Shown: positions 21,006-29,709 of the stretch, one piece after another
How positions within the stretch are numbered: the first letter of the stretch is position 1
How the letters are laid out: every line of letters starts with the position of its first letter
NCBI GenBank assembly: GCA_018303285.1
Contig: JAGVYL010000014.1
Span: forward strand, 1 to 38,035
Length of the DNA: 38,035 nucleotides
From: Candidatus Woesearchaeota archaeon
Lineage (GTDB): Archaea > Nanobdellota > Nanobdellia > Woesearchaeales > GW2011-AR9
Direction: 5' to 3'
Notes under the pieces: generated by a model
Told to the model about the DNA's origin: nothing
Databases searched by the model: none
Seen by the model: only the letters and a program-made list of their open reading frames with translations
Translations under genes and position numbers: made by a program

Positions 21006-24000
21006 TTCTTAATCGTCCCGTCAGCTGCGGCCACCAGAAGTTAATATCATTAGGATCGCTGATGAGCAGATTTTTATTCTTTTCATCGCAAATGACTGAA
21101 AGCTCTCCCTGCAGAGGCAGTTCTTTTCCTTCGTGCGCCTCTTCGGCCAGCCACCACTGTTTTTCCTTCGGCGTGTGGCTGACATAATCACAGATAGGCG
21201 TAACAAAATTATAATAAGAAGCGCTGAGAGTATTATTCCAGACACAGGCCATTGCAGATTTACCTTCGCCGAAGAAGGAGAAGTAACGGGAAGTATCCAT
21301 GCCCGGGCAGATAGTAAATGCACTAGTCACCGTTTTTTCAGCCAGCGGTTCAGGCAGTTGACCAGGCTCCATTTTTTCAATCTTTATTCCAACTAAACCT
21401 CCGACAAAATCAATTGCTCCGCCCACAGCATCTTTAACTCCAGTCCAAATTTTTGTCAAGGTGCTTGGCTCAAACGCAAATTTTTCTGAAGAATAAGCCA
21501 CTAAATTCAGTTTAGGATGATATTTTAAGAAGCCCACAGTTTCCTTGCAGTCAACCCAACCTTCTCCTTCTGTCGGACAATAGCTTTGGATCTCTTCTGG
21601 AATCTCAATACCTAAAGAACGTAAGAAAGAATTGCTGGCATCATCAATTGGCTGATTCAAAGAAACCGCAAAGATAGTCTTCTGTTCTTTGTCTTCTTCG
21701 TGTGTCAACAGGCAGAAGTTATTGACGCAGGTATTTTCTTCATCCGGAATTAAATTTTTATTTGCTCCGCTAAAGCAGAGCTTGCCCGTAGTCTGGCAGG
21801 TCGAATCATCTTTCTTGAACTGGCATCCTTTATCGGCAGAGGTTTTGGTGTAATCCTGCTCTCCTCCGATAAACTGTTCTACATCGTAGACTGCCGAGCC
21901 GTATTCGTTTAAGGTTTCTCGGTATGGTCCGCAATAAAGAGTATACTTTTTATAATTATTATTCTTAGCCAGATCCTGAAGAGAAGTAATCACAAATTTA
22001 GTTCGAGTAGTCCATTCACCATTCTGACAGTAATGGTCAAAGATGGATTCAGTATCATTGATACAGGAAGGAGTGGTTCCTTTGTAAAACTCTCCGGCGG
22101 ATACTCCCGCAGTTGCCCCCTGCATTTCCGGAGATAAGGGGGTGATAGGTGCGACAAAGCATTGAGTTTCCTTTTCACAGTAACCTTGAATTTTATTAGC
22201 CCAATCCCACTTTTTCTCCTGGGCTGTCCAATTTCCCTTGAGGCAGCGATAAGAGACTCCTTCGGTTACTATCTCTTCTCTTTCTGTCTGTGAAGACATA
22301 TCTCCCACGCAGGTAAATCCATTCCAGCAGGAATTCTCAGGGCAGCACTGTTGGGCGGTCAGGGGCTGATGCAGGGCATCGTAATTGAAAGATATTTCGT
22401 TAAAAGCAGGAGGAAGAAGATATAAAGAAAGATTGGCTAAACTGCACATTCCTAACGGAGAGAATTCTACTTGATACTCCCCAGCCAGAGGAGTAAAGGA
22501 AAATAGATAATTATTGCCTGTTTGTTGGGGTGAAGAAAGTGTAATTTTTTCTCCTTTTTTGTTTATTGCAGAAACAAAGAGAGTATTATCAACCTTACAA
22601 TCCGAATTAAATGAAAGTGAATATAGTTTATTTTCCAGATAAAAGAAAGGAGATTTGATTGGATCTGTTCCGGTTATAGTCAGTATATTATTCCCCAAAG
22701 TTAGTATTGACACTAACGGACCTTGTTCCCAATCTTTTATTTTCTTGTCAGCAATTTCCAATTGAGCATTAGGAATCAAATTCCTGCCGAAGACAATCGA
22801 GCCGGAATGATCAAAGACGGCCGGCTCGTAAACATCTTCTGTCGGCTCATACTCTTTAGTTTCTGGATTAAAATTAAACTTGGCCGGAGCCTTGTTCGTC
22901 CAGCCGTTGGCCGAGCAGTAGTTATCGCCGGAAATGGAGCAGAGAGGCATTTCCTTTACTTTTTCTTCCATTCCCGCACTCATCCCGGCCAAATTTGCTC
23001 CGCAGGTAAAGAATTTGCCATTCCCGTTTTCATCTTTTCCCACGATGGCTATGGCGGGGACATTCTTTGCTTCTAAATAGTATTTATTACGGTCTACTTC
23101 TACTTTTTCAGCAGTTATTTTTATTTCAAAAGGTAATCCTTGATTGGCAGCTTTATTATACAATCTAGCCGTTAAATCGTATTTTTCAGGATATAAGTTG
23201 CTCAACTTTACTTTTTCTATTATTTTGTTTGCATCATTAATAATACCTTTAATGAAATATCTGCATTCTTTTCCTGCGTCTTTTTTGCAGGGGTAAGTTT
23301 CTTCTAAACTTTTACCTCCTGCACTAATCGTAAATTTAATCTGTCCCACAGCTTCTCCCTCTTTTAGAGAAATTCCCGCCCAGCAGCCCCGCGGCTTTTC
23401 CGAATCAAGAATCTGATTGCCTTCCTCATCTAATCCGGTGACAAAACCATCATCGGCGTAAAAATCGTCCAAACCAGAGTACATGTCATCCCCGCAGCAT
23501 TCGTTTCCAGTCCAAGTATAGCCGTTGGCTTCACAGGCAGTTTTATCATCAGGCAATTTAGGGCTATCATCAAGGTCAGCAATCCAGCTGCTTTTTCCTT
23601 CTTCAAATTCTTCCTTGCCAGAACAGAACAAGTTGTTATTGCTGCCGCCAATATAAATTTTTTTGATTTGAGCAGGAATAACGGAAATAATGGTCGGTTC
23701 ATTGACTGGATAATAAATATCTGCTGTTAAAGGCACATCTTTTTCTAAATACGGTACGGATAAATAATCATTGAATAAATTATCTTCGATAGGTTTGTTG
23801 TCTGGAGAAAGGCCGGAAAAAATTACTTTAGGATCGAGATTTTCGGTAGCTAACTTAAAATAAGGATCTTCTGTGAAACTAAAGATAAGTTTTAGTATTT
23901 GGCTGTATTCAGGAATAGCTTTTCTTTCGTATTCTGTAGGAACACTAGACAAGGGAATCTGTCCTTCGGCGGAGATTGATTGGATATCTTTGGGATAAAG

Positions 24001-25374
24001 AGTTAATAAGTTCTCTCCCAGGAGTATCTGGCGGGAATAATCATTAATCGGTTTCTGTTCTTCTTCAGTAATGCATTCTTTCCAGAAGCCGAAGGCACCA
24101 TTTCCTAAGCAAAAGAAGCGGCCAGCCTTTCCAATGTCACCGGCACTTTCTATACCTTCTTTTTTCAATAGCCCCGCGTTTGTATCATTACATGTATACC
24201 AGTGCATTCCATTAGAAAGAAAATCTTGGTTCGTATCAACTTTTGTTTTGATTATAAAGCTTCCTTCAGAAGCAGAAATCCATTTCCAGCTTCCTTTGTA
24301 ATTCTCTTTTACGTCTTTATAAACATCAGATATAGATTTCCCGGTTTCTCCACCATAAGTAACAATGTCAGACGTAATCTGTTCATTCATACATAAATAC
24401 TTTTTATCTTTCGAAATACTCCCCAAATCCTCTAATCCGTCATCTCCGCAGCAGCCGGCTTGGTCATTCCATGCCGTGCTGCTAATAATCGTGCCATCAT
24501 CTTTGGTTTCTTTTTCTCCGTAACTGTTTACACAAGCAGCCATATTGCTATCACAATTTCCTCCTTCGGATTCTACATCTTTGCAAATGAGGGGGCTACT
24601 GACCCATTGATAAGAAACTTGAGATGTTTGTTTACAGAAATAGGCATTTGCTCCGTCCTCCGCAACCACAAATTTTTCTAAACTACTGGCATCACAAACA
24701 ATCCACGCATACTCATTATCTGGAGTATACATATTAAGTCCATCAGTATTAAAACAACCATACGATTTTGGAAAAGCAATCTCTTCAGGAAAAATTGGAG
24801 CGGATAGTTTGTTATAATTTCCTTTGATGAGATATTCACTCGGAACAGTATCAAACACAGCACCATCTAAGTCTTTTTTCATTTCTTTATTTGTCGTTAT
24901 GATTGTTCCTGGTTGGATTAAACTAGCTGCACAACCAACATCATAATTTAAATCTGGATCTAGCGTAGATGAAAGATAATAACATCCCGCGGTGGAGCGT
25001 GGAACTTTCCAAACGCATCCATTATCCATTGGAGCCCCCATAAGCCCCGATGATACATCAGCTAATAATAAATTTCCATCTTTAAAATTCTGAAAGATGT
25101 TATATCCTAATAACCCAGAAGAGGTAGGATCATAAAAATCTATACCCCTAAATCCTCGTCCAATAGCATACATAAAATTAAGCTGTTTCACCTCAGCTGT
25201 ATAACCAAGGCAGAAAAAATTTTCTCCTCCAAGTTCATAACCAACATTAAATGCTACCCATATGCACATACCAAAAGATTTTTCTGGATTAATTTCCGCA
25301 TTGTTCAAGGGTAGATAAAGAAGGATTGATAAAAGTATACTCACTATTACCAAAACCAACCTCTTTTTCTCCAT
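20998..25374 (-). CDS. Giant Cys-rich secreted/surface protein (about 1458 aa)
   Basis: An N-terminal signal peptide (MEKKRLVLVIVSILLSILLY) is followed by a very large extracellular chain without a C-terminal anchor. It is rich in Cys, Asn, Asp and Tyr. Short recurrent modules contain CCGDD (AGCCGDDGLEDLG, NECCGDDMYSGLDD) or CCPENSCWNGFTC, and several C-x-N segments, suggesting repeated small disulfide domains between beta-rich stretches. The open frame extends upstream to 25479, but those residues are not a signal sequence and overlap the AlbA_2 gene end. ATG 25374 is chosen because a TATA-like TTTAAA is centred about 26 bp upstream. The function is unknown; adhesion or cell envelope is likely. 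An alternative ATG is at 25380. Confidence 0.8.
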   Translation of the reverse strand: MEKKRLVLVIVSILLSILLYLPLNNAEINPEKSFGMCIWVAFNVGYELGGENFFCLGYTAEVKQLNFMYAIGRGFRGIDFYDPTSSGLLGYNIFQNFKDGNLLLADVSSGLMGAPMDNGCVWKVPRSTAGCYYLSSTLDPDLNYDVGCAASLIQPGTIITTNKEMKKDLDGAVFDTVPSEYLIKGNYNKLSAPIFPEEIAFPKSYGCFNTDGLNMYTPDNEYAWIVCDASSLEKFVVAEDGANAYFCKQTSQVSYQWVSSPLICKDVESEGGNCDSNMAACVNSYGEKETKDDGTIISSTAWNDQAGCCGDDGLEDLGSISKDKKYLCMNEQITSDIVTYGGETGKSISDVYKDVKENYKGSWKWISASEGSFIIKTKVDTNQDFLSNGMHWYTCNDTNAGLLKKEGIESAGDIGKAGRFFCLGNGAFGFWKECITEEEQKPINDYSRQILLGENLLTLYPKDIQSISAEGQIPLSSVPTEYERKAIPEYSQILKLIFSFTEDPYFKLATENLDPKVIFSGLSPDNKPIEDNLFNDYLSVPYLEKDVPLTADIYYPVNEPTIISVIPAQIKKIYIGGSNNNLFCSGKEEFEEGKSSWIADLDDSPKLPDDKTACEANGYTWTGNECCGDDMYSGLDDFYADDGFVTGLDEEGNQILDSEKPRGCWAGISLKEGEAVGQIKFTISAGGKSLEETYPCKKDAGKECRYFIKGIINDANKIIEKVKLSNLYPEKYDLTARLYNKAANQGLPFEIKITAEKVEVDRNKYYLEAKNVPAIAIVGKDENGNGKFFTCGANLAGMSAGMEEKVKEMPLCSISGDNYCSANGWTNKAPAKFNFNPETKEYEPTEDVYEPAVFDHSGSIVFGRNLIPNAQLEIADKKIKDWEQGPLVSILTLGNNILTITGTDPIKSPFFYLENKLYSLSFNSDCKVDNTLFVSAINKKGEKITLSSPQQTGNNYLFSFTPLAGEYQVEFSPLGMCSLANLSLYLLPPAFNEISFNYDALHQPLTAQQCCPENSCWNGFTCVGDMSSQTEREEIVTEGVSYRCLKGNWTAQEKKWDWANKIQGYCEKETQCFVAPITPLSPEMQGATAGVSAGEFYKGTTPSCINDTESIFDHYCQNGEWTTRTKFVITSLQDLAKNNNYKKYTLYCGPYRETLNEYGSAVYDVEQFIGGEQDYTKTSADKGCQFKKDDSTCQTTGKLCFSGANKNLIPDEENTCVNNFCLLTHEEDKEQKTIFAVSLNQPIDDASNSFLRSLGIEIPEEIQSYCPTEGEGWVDCKETVGFLKYHPKLNLVAYSSEKFAFEPSTLTKIWTGVKDAVGGAIDFVGGLVGIKIEKMEPGQLPEPLAEKTVTSAFTICPGMDTSRYFSFFGEGKSAMACVWNNTLSASYYNFVTPICDYVSHTPKEKQWWLAEEAHEGKELPLQGELSVICDEKNKNLLISDPNDINFWWPQLTGRLRIN

Positions 25375-25381
25375 TTTCATT

Positions 25382-25405
25382 AAGATTATTCTTGGGGTTT
25401 TTAAA
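25382..25405. repeat. 24-bp direct repeat, copy 1 (promoter of surface protein)
   Basis: Identical over 24 bp to 26765-26788. On the minus strand it starts TTTAAAAACCCCAAG, a TATA box plus initiator region, and ends two bases before ATG 25380 and eight before ATG 25374. See the copy at 26765. Confidence 0.85.
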
Positions 25406-25423
25406 GTTATATTATTATCTTCT

Positions 25424-26758
25424 TTAATTTTCCTTCTTAGGCTCTTTAGCGATTTCCCAATGGCCGCCTTTCGCTCCACCGACTCTTTTCAGCAAGCCCC
25501 TCTTCTTGAGGACATTTATATTCTTGTCAACAGCCGTTGTGCTTATGCCAATTTTTTCCGCCATCTCTCGTTTAGAAATGAGGGGATTATCCGCCACAAA
25601 TCTCAAGATTTTCTTCTGATTCTCTACCAACCCTTCTACCAACCCTTCTACCAACCCTTCTACCGCCTTCCGGTTAAACGTCACAATAAACTGTCTTCCT
25701 ACCTCTTTAAATTTAGTATCTGGTTCTCTGGCTAAAATCAAACCAATGCCTCTGCCCCACTTTTCGACAAAATGGATCTGATGAAACATTTCGGCGAGAA
25801 GTTCATTCCTACGTTCAGAAACTCCGCCGGCTTTGATTTTCTCAATAGTTAGCCCGCCGTATAGTAAACCCGGACTTCTAATCTCCAGTCTATCTTTGAA
25901 GATAGCAATATTGACAGAATCGTAGAGATAATAATCCCGATGGCAAAAAGCGTTGATGATTGCTTCTCGGAAAGCTTCCTTATCAATCTCGGGAACATCT
26001 ACTCGATATAATCCTTCCAACCTCATCCCCATATGGATATTTTCCAGAATATATCTTTCAGCTTTTTCAATCAAGGTAAACACATCTCCAACAAATTCCT
26101 GCATATCAATTGTGACCGCAGTTGTTTCGCCAAAGACTGCACAGCGTAACTTTACATTAGGGAAAAACTTTTCTGGATTTTTAGCGAAGAGAATAACTGC
26201 CGTGTTCAATATTTTTCCTTGCGAGAGGAGACTGAGTTTCTTCAAAGAATTCTCGACGGTATCAAAGCTTTTTCCTGCTTTTTGTAAGAACCACCACAAC
26301 TTTTTCTGGCTGATATCGCTTATTTTCGCCTCTTTACAAACCTCTTTATCCCACGCCATTTTTTCTTTATTCTTGTCAAGAATCATCCTTTCAACTTCTT
26401 TGGCGTTTAATTGCCTATCTTCATCCCCTACCCTTATGTATGCTCTTCCTTGCGCGAAATATGGAATGTTGTTGCCTGCAAATTCTATATGGACGCAGGG
26501 CATTCTTTCTATTACCAACTCATTGACTTTGGGGAATATCTTTGGTTCAATATGTTCAGAGATAGCTCTCGAAACCTCTCGCAAAGTATTCTCAGTGACA
26601 GTTTGACCGACTACTTTTCCATTACGGTCAACACCAAAATACAATTCTCCTTGTTGGTGTTTATTAAGAATAGAAGCTATAGAGATAAGCGCTTCTTTTA
26701 GTTCTGAAGTTGACTTCTTCAACTCTAAAGTTTCGTTTTCTCTTAGCTTTTCTGTCAT
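25424..26758 (-). CDS. AlbA_2 / HATPase_c_4 putative ATP-binding transcriptional regulator
   Basis: 444 aa in the family often annotated as a RecG-like or divergent AAA protein. The N-terminal AlbA_2 domain (1-125) opens with ETLELKKSTSELKEALISIA and contains GELYFGVDRNGKVVG; the middle GHKL-like ATPase segment shows EAIINAFCHRDY (about 273-284), IRSPGLLYGGLT and KWGRGIGL. VEGLVEGLVEGLVEN (about 373-387) is a repeat linker to a C-terminal winged helix (ISKREMAEKIGISTTAVDKN). Such genes are common near mobile and defence islands. The start is leaderless, with TTTAAA centred about 26 bp upstream in the 24-bp repeat. Confidence 0.85.
   Translation of the reverse strand: MTEKLRENETLELKKSTSELKEALISIASILNKHQQGELYFGVDRNGKVVGQTVTENTLREVSRAISEHIEPKIFPKVNELVIERMPCVHIEFAGNNIPYFAQGRAYIRVGDEDRQLNAKEVERMILDKNKEKMAWDKEVCKEAKISDISQKKLWWFLQKAGKSFDTVENSLKKLSLLSQGKILNTAVILFAKNPEKFFPNVKLRCAVFGETTAVTIDMQEFVGDVFTLIEKAERYILENIHMGMRLEGLYRVDVPEIDKEAFREAIINAFCHRDYYLYDSVNIAIFKDRLEIRSPGLLYGGLTIEKIKAGGVSERRNELLAEMFHQIHFVEKWGRGIGLILAREPDTKFKEVGRQFIVTFNRKAVEGLVEGLVEGLVENQKKILRFVADNPLISKREMAEKIGISTTAVDKNINVLKKRGLLKRVGGAKGGHWEIAKEPKKEN
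25624..25667 (+). repeat. 12-bp tandem repeat inside the AlbA_2 gene
   Basis: CTACCAACCCTT occurs three times in tandem from 25624 to 25659, followed by a partial fourth unit. It encodes the repeated residues VEGL on the minus strand. Because each unit is 12 bp, slippage would change linker length by four residues without breaking the frame. Confidence 0.85.
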
Positions 26759-26764
26759 TCCCTA

Positions 26765-26788
26765 AAGATTATTCTTGGGGTTTTTAAA
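26765..26788. repeat. 24-bp direct repeat, copy 2 (promoter of AlbA_2 gene)
   Basis: Exact copy of 25382-25405, 1383 bp away. Each copy provides the TATA box for the gene downstream of it on the minus strand. The repeats enclose precisely the AlbA_2 gene. Confidence 0.85.
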
Positions 26789-26799
26789 CCTATTTACTC

Positions 26800-26897
26800 T
26801 TATTTATTGAGAAAAACAATCTCTCCGGCCTGTTCCTCATCTGCACCAAGCGCTTTGGCCAGCTTGCATATTAAAACCAGTAGATTGCCGCTTTCGA
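26800..26897 (-). pseudogene. Duplicate 3' end of rnp3 (RNase P p30)
   Basis: On the minus strand this stretch encodes KLAKALGADEEQAGEIVFL and a few more residues before a TAA at 26800-26802, parallel to the true rnp3 end KLAKVLGADEGTAEEIILR. Over about 50 bp the two DNA copies are close to 80% identical (26813-26864 against 28169-28220). It has no start of its own. The AAA/DUF4143 gene lies between this fragment and the intact gene. Confidence 0.6.
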
Positions 26898-26951
26898 AAG
26901 GTTTTTAAATAGTTATGTTTTTTGTATAGTATAACAAGCAAAAAACATAAA

Positions 26952-28151
26952 ATGGAGCCGCCGTTAATAAAAAGAAAATTAATAGAAAAGATTGTAAAAT
27001 ATACTAATTCTAAAGAAGCGTTGGTAATTCACGGAGCCAGGCAGGTAGGCAAAACCTCGTTGATGAAGTACCTTTTAAAAAATTACATCTCTCAAAATGC
27101 GTTTTATTTTGATTTAGAACTGCCGGGCTTATTAGAACTATGCAACCAAGGTCCGGAGAGTGTTTATCAATATCTGCTTCAAAAGGGAGCCAGGGAAAAT
27201 CAACGAATTTTTCTGGTAATTGATGAAATTCAGTATCTCGATAATCCTACCAACTTCATAAAAATACTCTGCGACCATTATTCCTCAATCAAATTAATCG
27301 TCTCTGGCTCATCCACCTTTGAAATAAAAAAGAAATTTAAAGACAGTCTTGTCGGAAGAATTCTCACATTTGAACTTTATCCATTGAGTTTTGAAGAATT
27401 TCTTCTTTTTAAAGAGAAAAAGTATAAATTAACCAAAGAAAACGTCAAAGCAATAAATGATGAGCTTATTCTGTTAGCTGAAGAGTATATCCGATTTGGC
27501 GGGTATCCGCGAATAGTTTTAGAACACTCGGAAGAAAAAAAGTACACCTTTCTTTCCCAGATAATCAATACTTACCTCAGAAAAGATATTCGAGACATTG
27601 GAAAGATAAGAGATATTTCCTCGTTCAACAAATTGTTGGAGTTGTTGGCTTCACAATCCGGACAAATTTTAAATATTCTGGAAATTTCTAATACTCTCAA
27701 GATTAACAGGGAAACCGTTTCCCTCTACTTGGAGTTGTTGGAGAATACATTCATAATAAAACGAATCTCCCCTTTTCATAAAAACTTGAGAAGCGAATTG
27801 TCAAAAAATCCAAAAATATTTTTTTTAGACACGGGGTTAATGCATCTGCTATGGCTAAAAGAATTTCCTAAAGTTATTCTGGGCAATGCCTTTGAAACAT
27901 TTGTCTTTTTAGAGTTGATGAAATTAAACCGAGAGATACATTTCTGGAGAACGACAAATAAGCAGGAAATAGATTTTATTGTTAAAAACAAAGAGTTGTA
28001 TGCTATAGAATCTAAGTACAACTTTCATAATATTAATAAAAAAAGTTTAATTTTTTTCTCTGAAACATATCCCTGTAAGATGAGGGTTGTTGGTTTAAAA
28101 GGAGAACAAGCCGGGAAGTATGTCTGGGAATTAGTGAAAGAGTTAGAATAG
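26952..28151 (+). CDS. AAA ATPase with C-terminal DUF4143 nuclease-like domain
   Basis: 399 aa. Walker A GARQVGKTS (28-36), Walker B FLVIDEIQYL (87-96), sensor VSGSS (117-121), and the family segment LVGRILTFELYPLSFEEFL. A winged helix follows (LEISNTLKINRETVSLYLEL), then FFLDTGLMHLLW and GNAFETFVFLEL. The terminal EIDFIVKNKELYAIESKY has D-x(n)-E-x-K spacing of a PD-(D/E)xK fold. Such ATPases are frequent and patchily distributed in archaea; the function is unknown, possibly defence or mobility. ATG 26952 is preferred over a TTG at 26922, since TTTAAATA at 26904-26911 predicts transcription from about 26933. Confidence 0.88.
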   Translation: MEPPLIKRKLIEKIVKYTNSKEALVIHGARQVGKTSLMKYLLKNYISQNAFYFDLELPGLLELCNQGPESVYQYLLQKGARENQRIFLVIDEIQYLDNPTNFIKILCDHYSSIKLIVSGSSTFEIKKKFKDSLVGRILTFELYPLSFEEFLLFKEKKYKLTKENVKAINDELILLAEEYIRFGGYPRIVLEHSEEKKYTFLSQIINTYLRKDIRDIGKIRDISSFNKLLELLASQSGQILNILEISNTLKINRETVSLYLELLENTFIIKRISPFHKNLRSELSKNPKIFFLDTGLMHLLWLKEFPKVILGNAFETFVFLELMKLNREIHFWRTTNKQEIDFIVKNKELYAIESKYNFHNINKKSLIFFSETYPCKMRVVGLKGEQAGKYVWELVKELE

Positions 28152-28160
28152 ATTTCTAAT

Positions 28161-28772
28161 TCAACGAAGAATAATCTCTTCAGCCGTCCCCTCGTCTGCA
28201 CCCAGCACTTTGGCCAGCTTCTGCAGATCAAAAGGGCTTCTCATTGCTTCAGTATAAGCAGTAAAACTGCCCAAAAAAGTTTTCACTCCAAATTTCCGGC
28301 AGAAACGGATATTCTGCATCATCCTTCCTAAAACCAACCCTCTCTTTTCTGTCTCCAAAAGAGAAGAAAAAGAAAATGCAATAATCTTCCCGTTCCGAGC
28401 TGCAATCCGGCAGATTATCTCATCCAGACCGGATTTGCGGTAATGCAGATGATCTTTTTTATGCGTATATTCAAGATTAAAAAGTATATCTGCCGCAGTC
28501 TTCTCCAAGACAAAGCGGTTGAATTCTTCTTCTCCGGCCGGTACCAAAGCTAAAAATTTCTTTCCTTTGATTTGATCGATTTTTCTGGTTAATTTGTTTC
28601 CTATCAAATCAGCCACCAGCACCCCATAAAGCAGTTTAATTTTCCCTGCCGGTAAAATTTTTACTTTCTCCGGTGCATCATAAATTAGGACTAACTGCTC
28701 GTAGCCTAAGGCTAAAGCCATTTCAATCAGTTCCGATTCATTTCCTTCCGGAAAAACCAAATCCGTTTTCAT
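28161..28772 (-). CDS. rnp3: RNase P protein component 3 (Rpp30/p30)
   Basis: 203 aa with the PHP-like TIM-barrel of Rpp30. Recognisable blocks are HYRKSGLDEIICRIAARNGK (about 129-148), IIAFSFSSLLE, the highly typical RMMQNIRFCRKFGVKTFLGS (about 167-185), and MRSPFDLQKLAKVLG near the C-terminus. It is a protein cofactor for tRNA 5'-end processing. Its ATG overlaps the nucleotidyltransferase stop by four bases, so it is translated from the HEPN-NT transcript. The AAA gene converges on it with 9 bp between. Confidence 0.9.
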   Translation of the reverse strand: MKTDLVFPEGNESELIEMALALGYEQLVLIYDAPEKVKILPAGKIKLLYGVLVADLIGNKLTRKIDQIKGKKFLALVPAGEEEFNRFVLEKTAADILFNLEYTHKKDHLHYRKSGLDEIICRIAARNGKIIAFSFSSLLETEKRGLVLGRMMQNIRFCRKFGVKTFLGSFTAYTEAMRSPFDLQKLAKVLGADEGTAEEIILR

Positions 28773-29344
28773 ATTAAGCGAACTCCGTCACGCAAAATGT
28801 TTTTAACCAGTAAATCTTTTTTATGTTTATAAAAACCAGTTTTCTCAAAATAATGTATCTCAATCTTTTTATTATAAATCTTTTCTAATTTAGCCACTAT
28901 TTTATTGATGTTCTCTTTACGAATCTCCTGTGAATATAAGACTGCTATATCCACATCCGAATTTTCTTTGTACACTAGTTTAGCATAAGAGCCAAAGAGC
29001 CAGACCTCATCTCCCTTAAGGAACAATAGGGAATCAACCAAATCAGTTAAAAGATAGAACACCGTAAGAGGCAATTCTCTCAACTGCTGATATTGATACT
29101 GGCATATTTCTAAAAGTTCTTTAGCCGATTTATCGGCAATATTTAGAGAGTAATAATTTTTTTCTCTTTTGGCAACGCCGGAGGCAAGAATCTGGCGAAG
29201 AGCTTTATCTAAAGGTACATTATTCAACCGGGTTTTCTCTTTGATTTCTTTCCGGTTAAAGCGGGAGCCGGGGGATAGGCTGAATAAAATTAATAGTTTA
29301 TAGCAATCTGAATTAAAAATCAGACTAATCACTATTCTCACCAA
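28769..29344 (-). CDS. Winged-helix nucleotidyltransferase (MNT-type) upstream of rnp3
   Basis: 191 aa from GTG 29344, or 188 from GTG 29335. N-terminal winged helix (LLILFSLSPGSRFNRKEIKE, to about 75) and a minimal nucleotidyltransferase with WLFGSYAKLV and NSDVDIAVLY (about 114-136). The aspartate pair (DVD) needed for catalysis is present. It overlaps the HEPN gene by up to 20 bp and rnp3 by 4 bp. It is a second MNT-type antitoxin in the window, with 24-30% style similarity only by eye to the one at 6990. Confidence 0.8.
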   Translation of the reverse strand: MVRIVISLIFNSDCYKLLILFSLSPGSRFNRKEIKEKTRLNNVPLDKALRQILASGVAKREKNYYSLNIADKSAKELLEICQYQYQQLRELPLTVFYLLTDLVDSLLFLKGDEVWLFGSYAKLVYKENSDVDIAVLYSQEIRKENINKIVAKLEKIYNKKIEIHYFEKTGFYKHKKDLLVKNILRDGVRLI

Positions 29345-29618
29345 ACAAAAGATTTATTTTCTTCAAAATGATGGTAGTAGCATGCACTTCTAATTCTACC
29401 TTTAGGCGAAACTGTTTGGCTAGAAGTAACTTCGTAATATCATGCATTGCATAATAGCCGGAGATAATGCTCCATCGAGGAAAGGTTTTTAAAACTGCTT
29501 GGCCATGGTGAAAATTGTCTAAATACGAATGTTTAAAGAAATTAGTGTATCTTTCTAATTCTAACTCGCCAATACGGCTAAGTTTTCCTTCTTGAAGTAG
29601 TTTCTCAATTTTTACCAT
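29325..29618 (-). CDS. Short HEPN-domain protein lacking the catalytic motif
   Basis: 97 aa. The first HEPN half is clear (RWSIISGYYAMHDITKLLLA, about 48-67), matching KWAIIKSYYSMFHAAKAVCF in the HEPN at 7525. After LKKINLLFGENSD the chain stops, so the region that normally holds RX4-6H is missing. It may be a non-catalytic dimer partner or a truncated toxin. It leads an operon HEPN-NT-rnp3. A TATATAAAC box centred about 26 bp upstream makes the ATG leaderless. Confidence 0.75.
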   Translation of the reverse strand: MVKIEKLLQEGKLSRIGELELERYTNFFKHSYLDNFHHGQAVLKTFPRWSIISGYYAMHDITKLLLAKQFRLKVELEVHATTIILKKINLLFGENSD

Positions 29619-29669
29619 ATTTTAGGTATAATCTGTTATTTGTTTATATACTTTACCTAAAAAATGGTA
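29613..29669. promoter_or_regulatory. HEPN-NT-rnp3 promoter framed by two TACC-N8-GGTA dyads
   Basis: TACCATATTTTAGGTA (29613-29628) and TACCTAAAAAATGGTA (29654-29669) are reverse complements at 15 of 16 positions. The spacer of 25 bp contains the TATA box (minus strand TATATAAAC, about 29642-29650). One dyad covers the start codon and predicted transcription start, the other abuts the upstream edge of the TATA box, a classic operator layout. A third copy of the dyad occurs at 19934-19949. Confidence 0.65.
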
Positions 29670-29709
29670 TTTTATTTACAAGAAACTTCGTGGTTAAAAG
29701 GTTCTGGCT

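Noticed and set aside
25624-25667. CRISPR-like array
   Set aside because: The 12-bp units are contiguous without spacers and encode VEGL in frame.
25953-26606. 217-codon plus-strand open frame
   Set aside because: Antisense shadow of the AlbA_2 gene; no recognisable domain, and the opposite frame is clearly coding.
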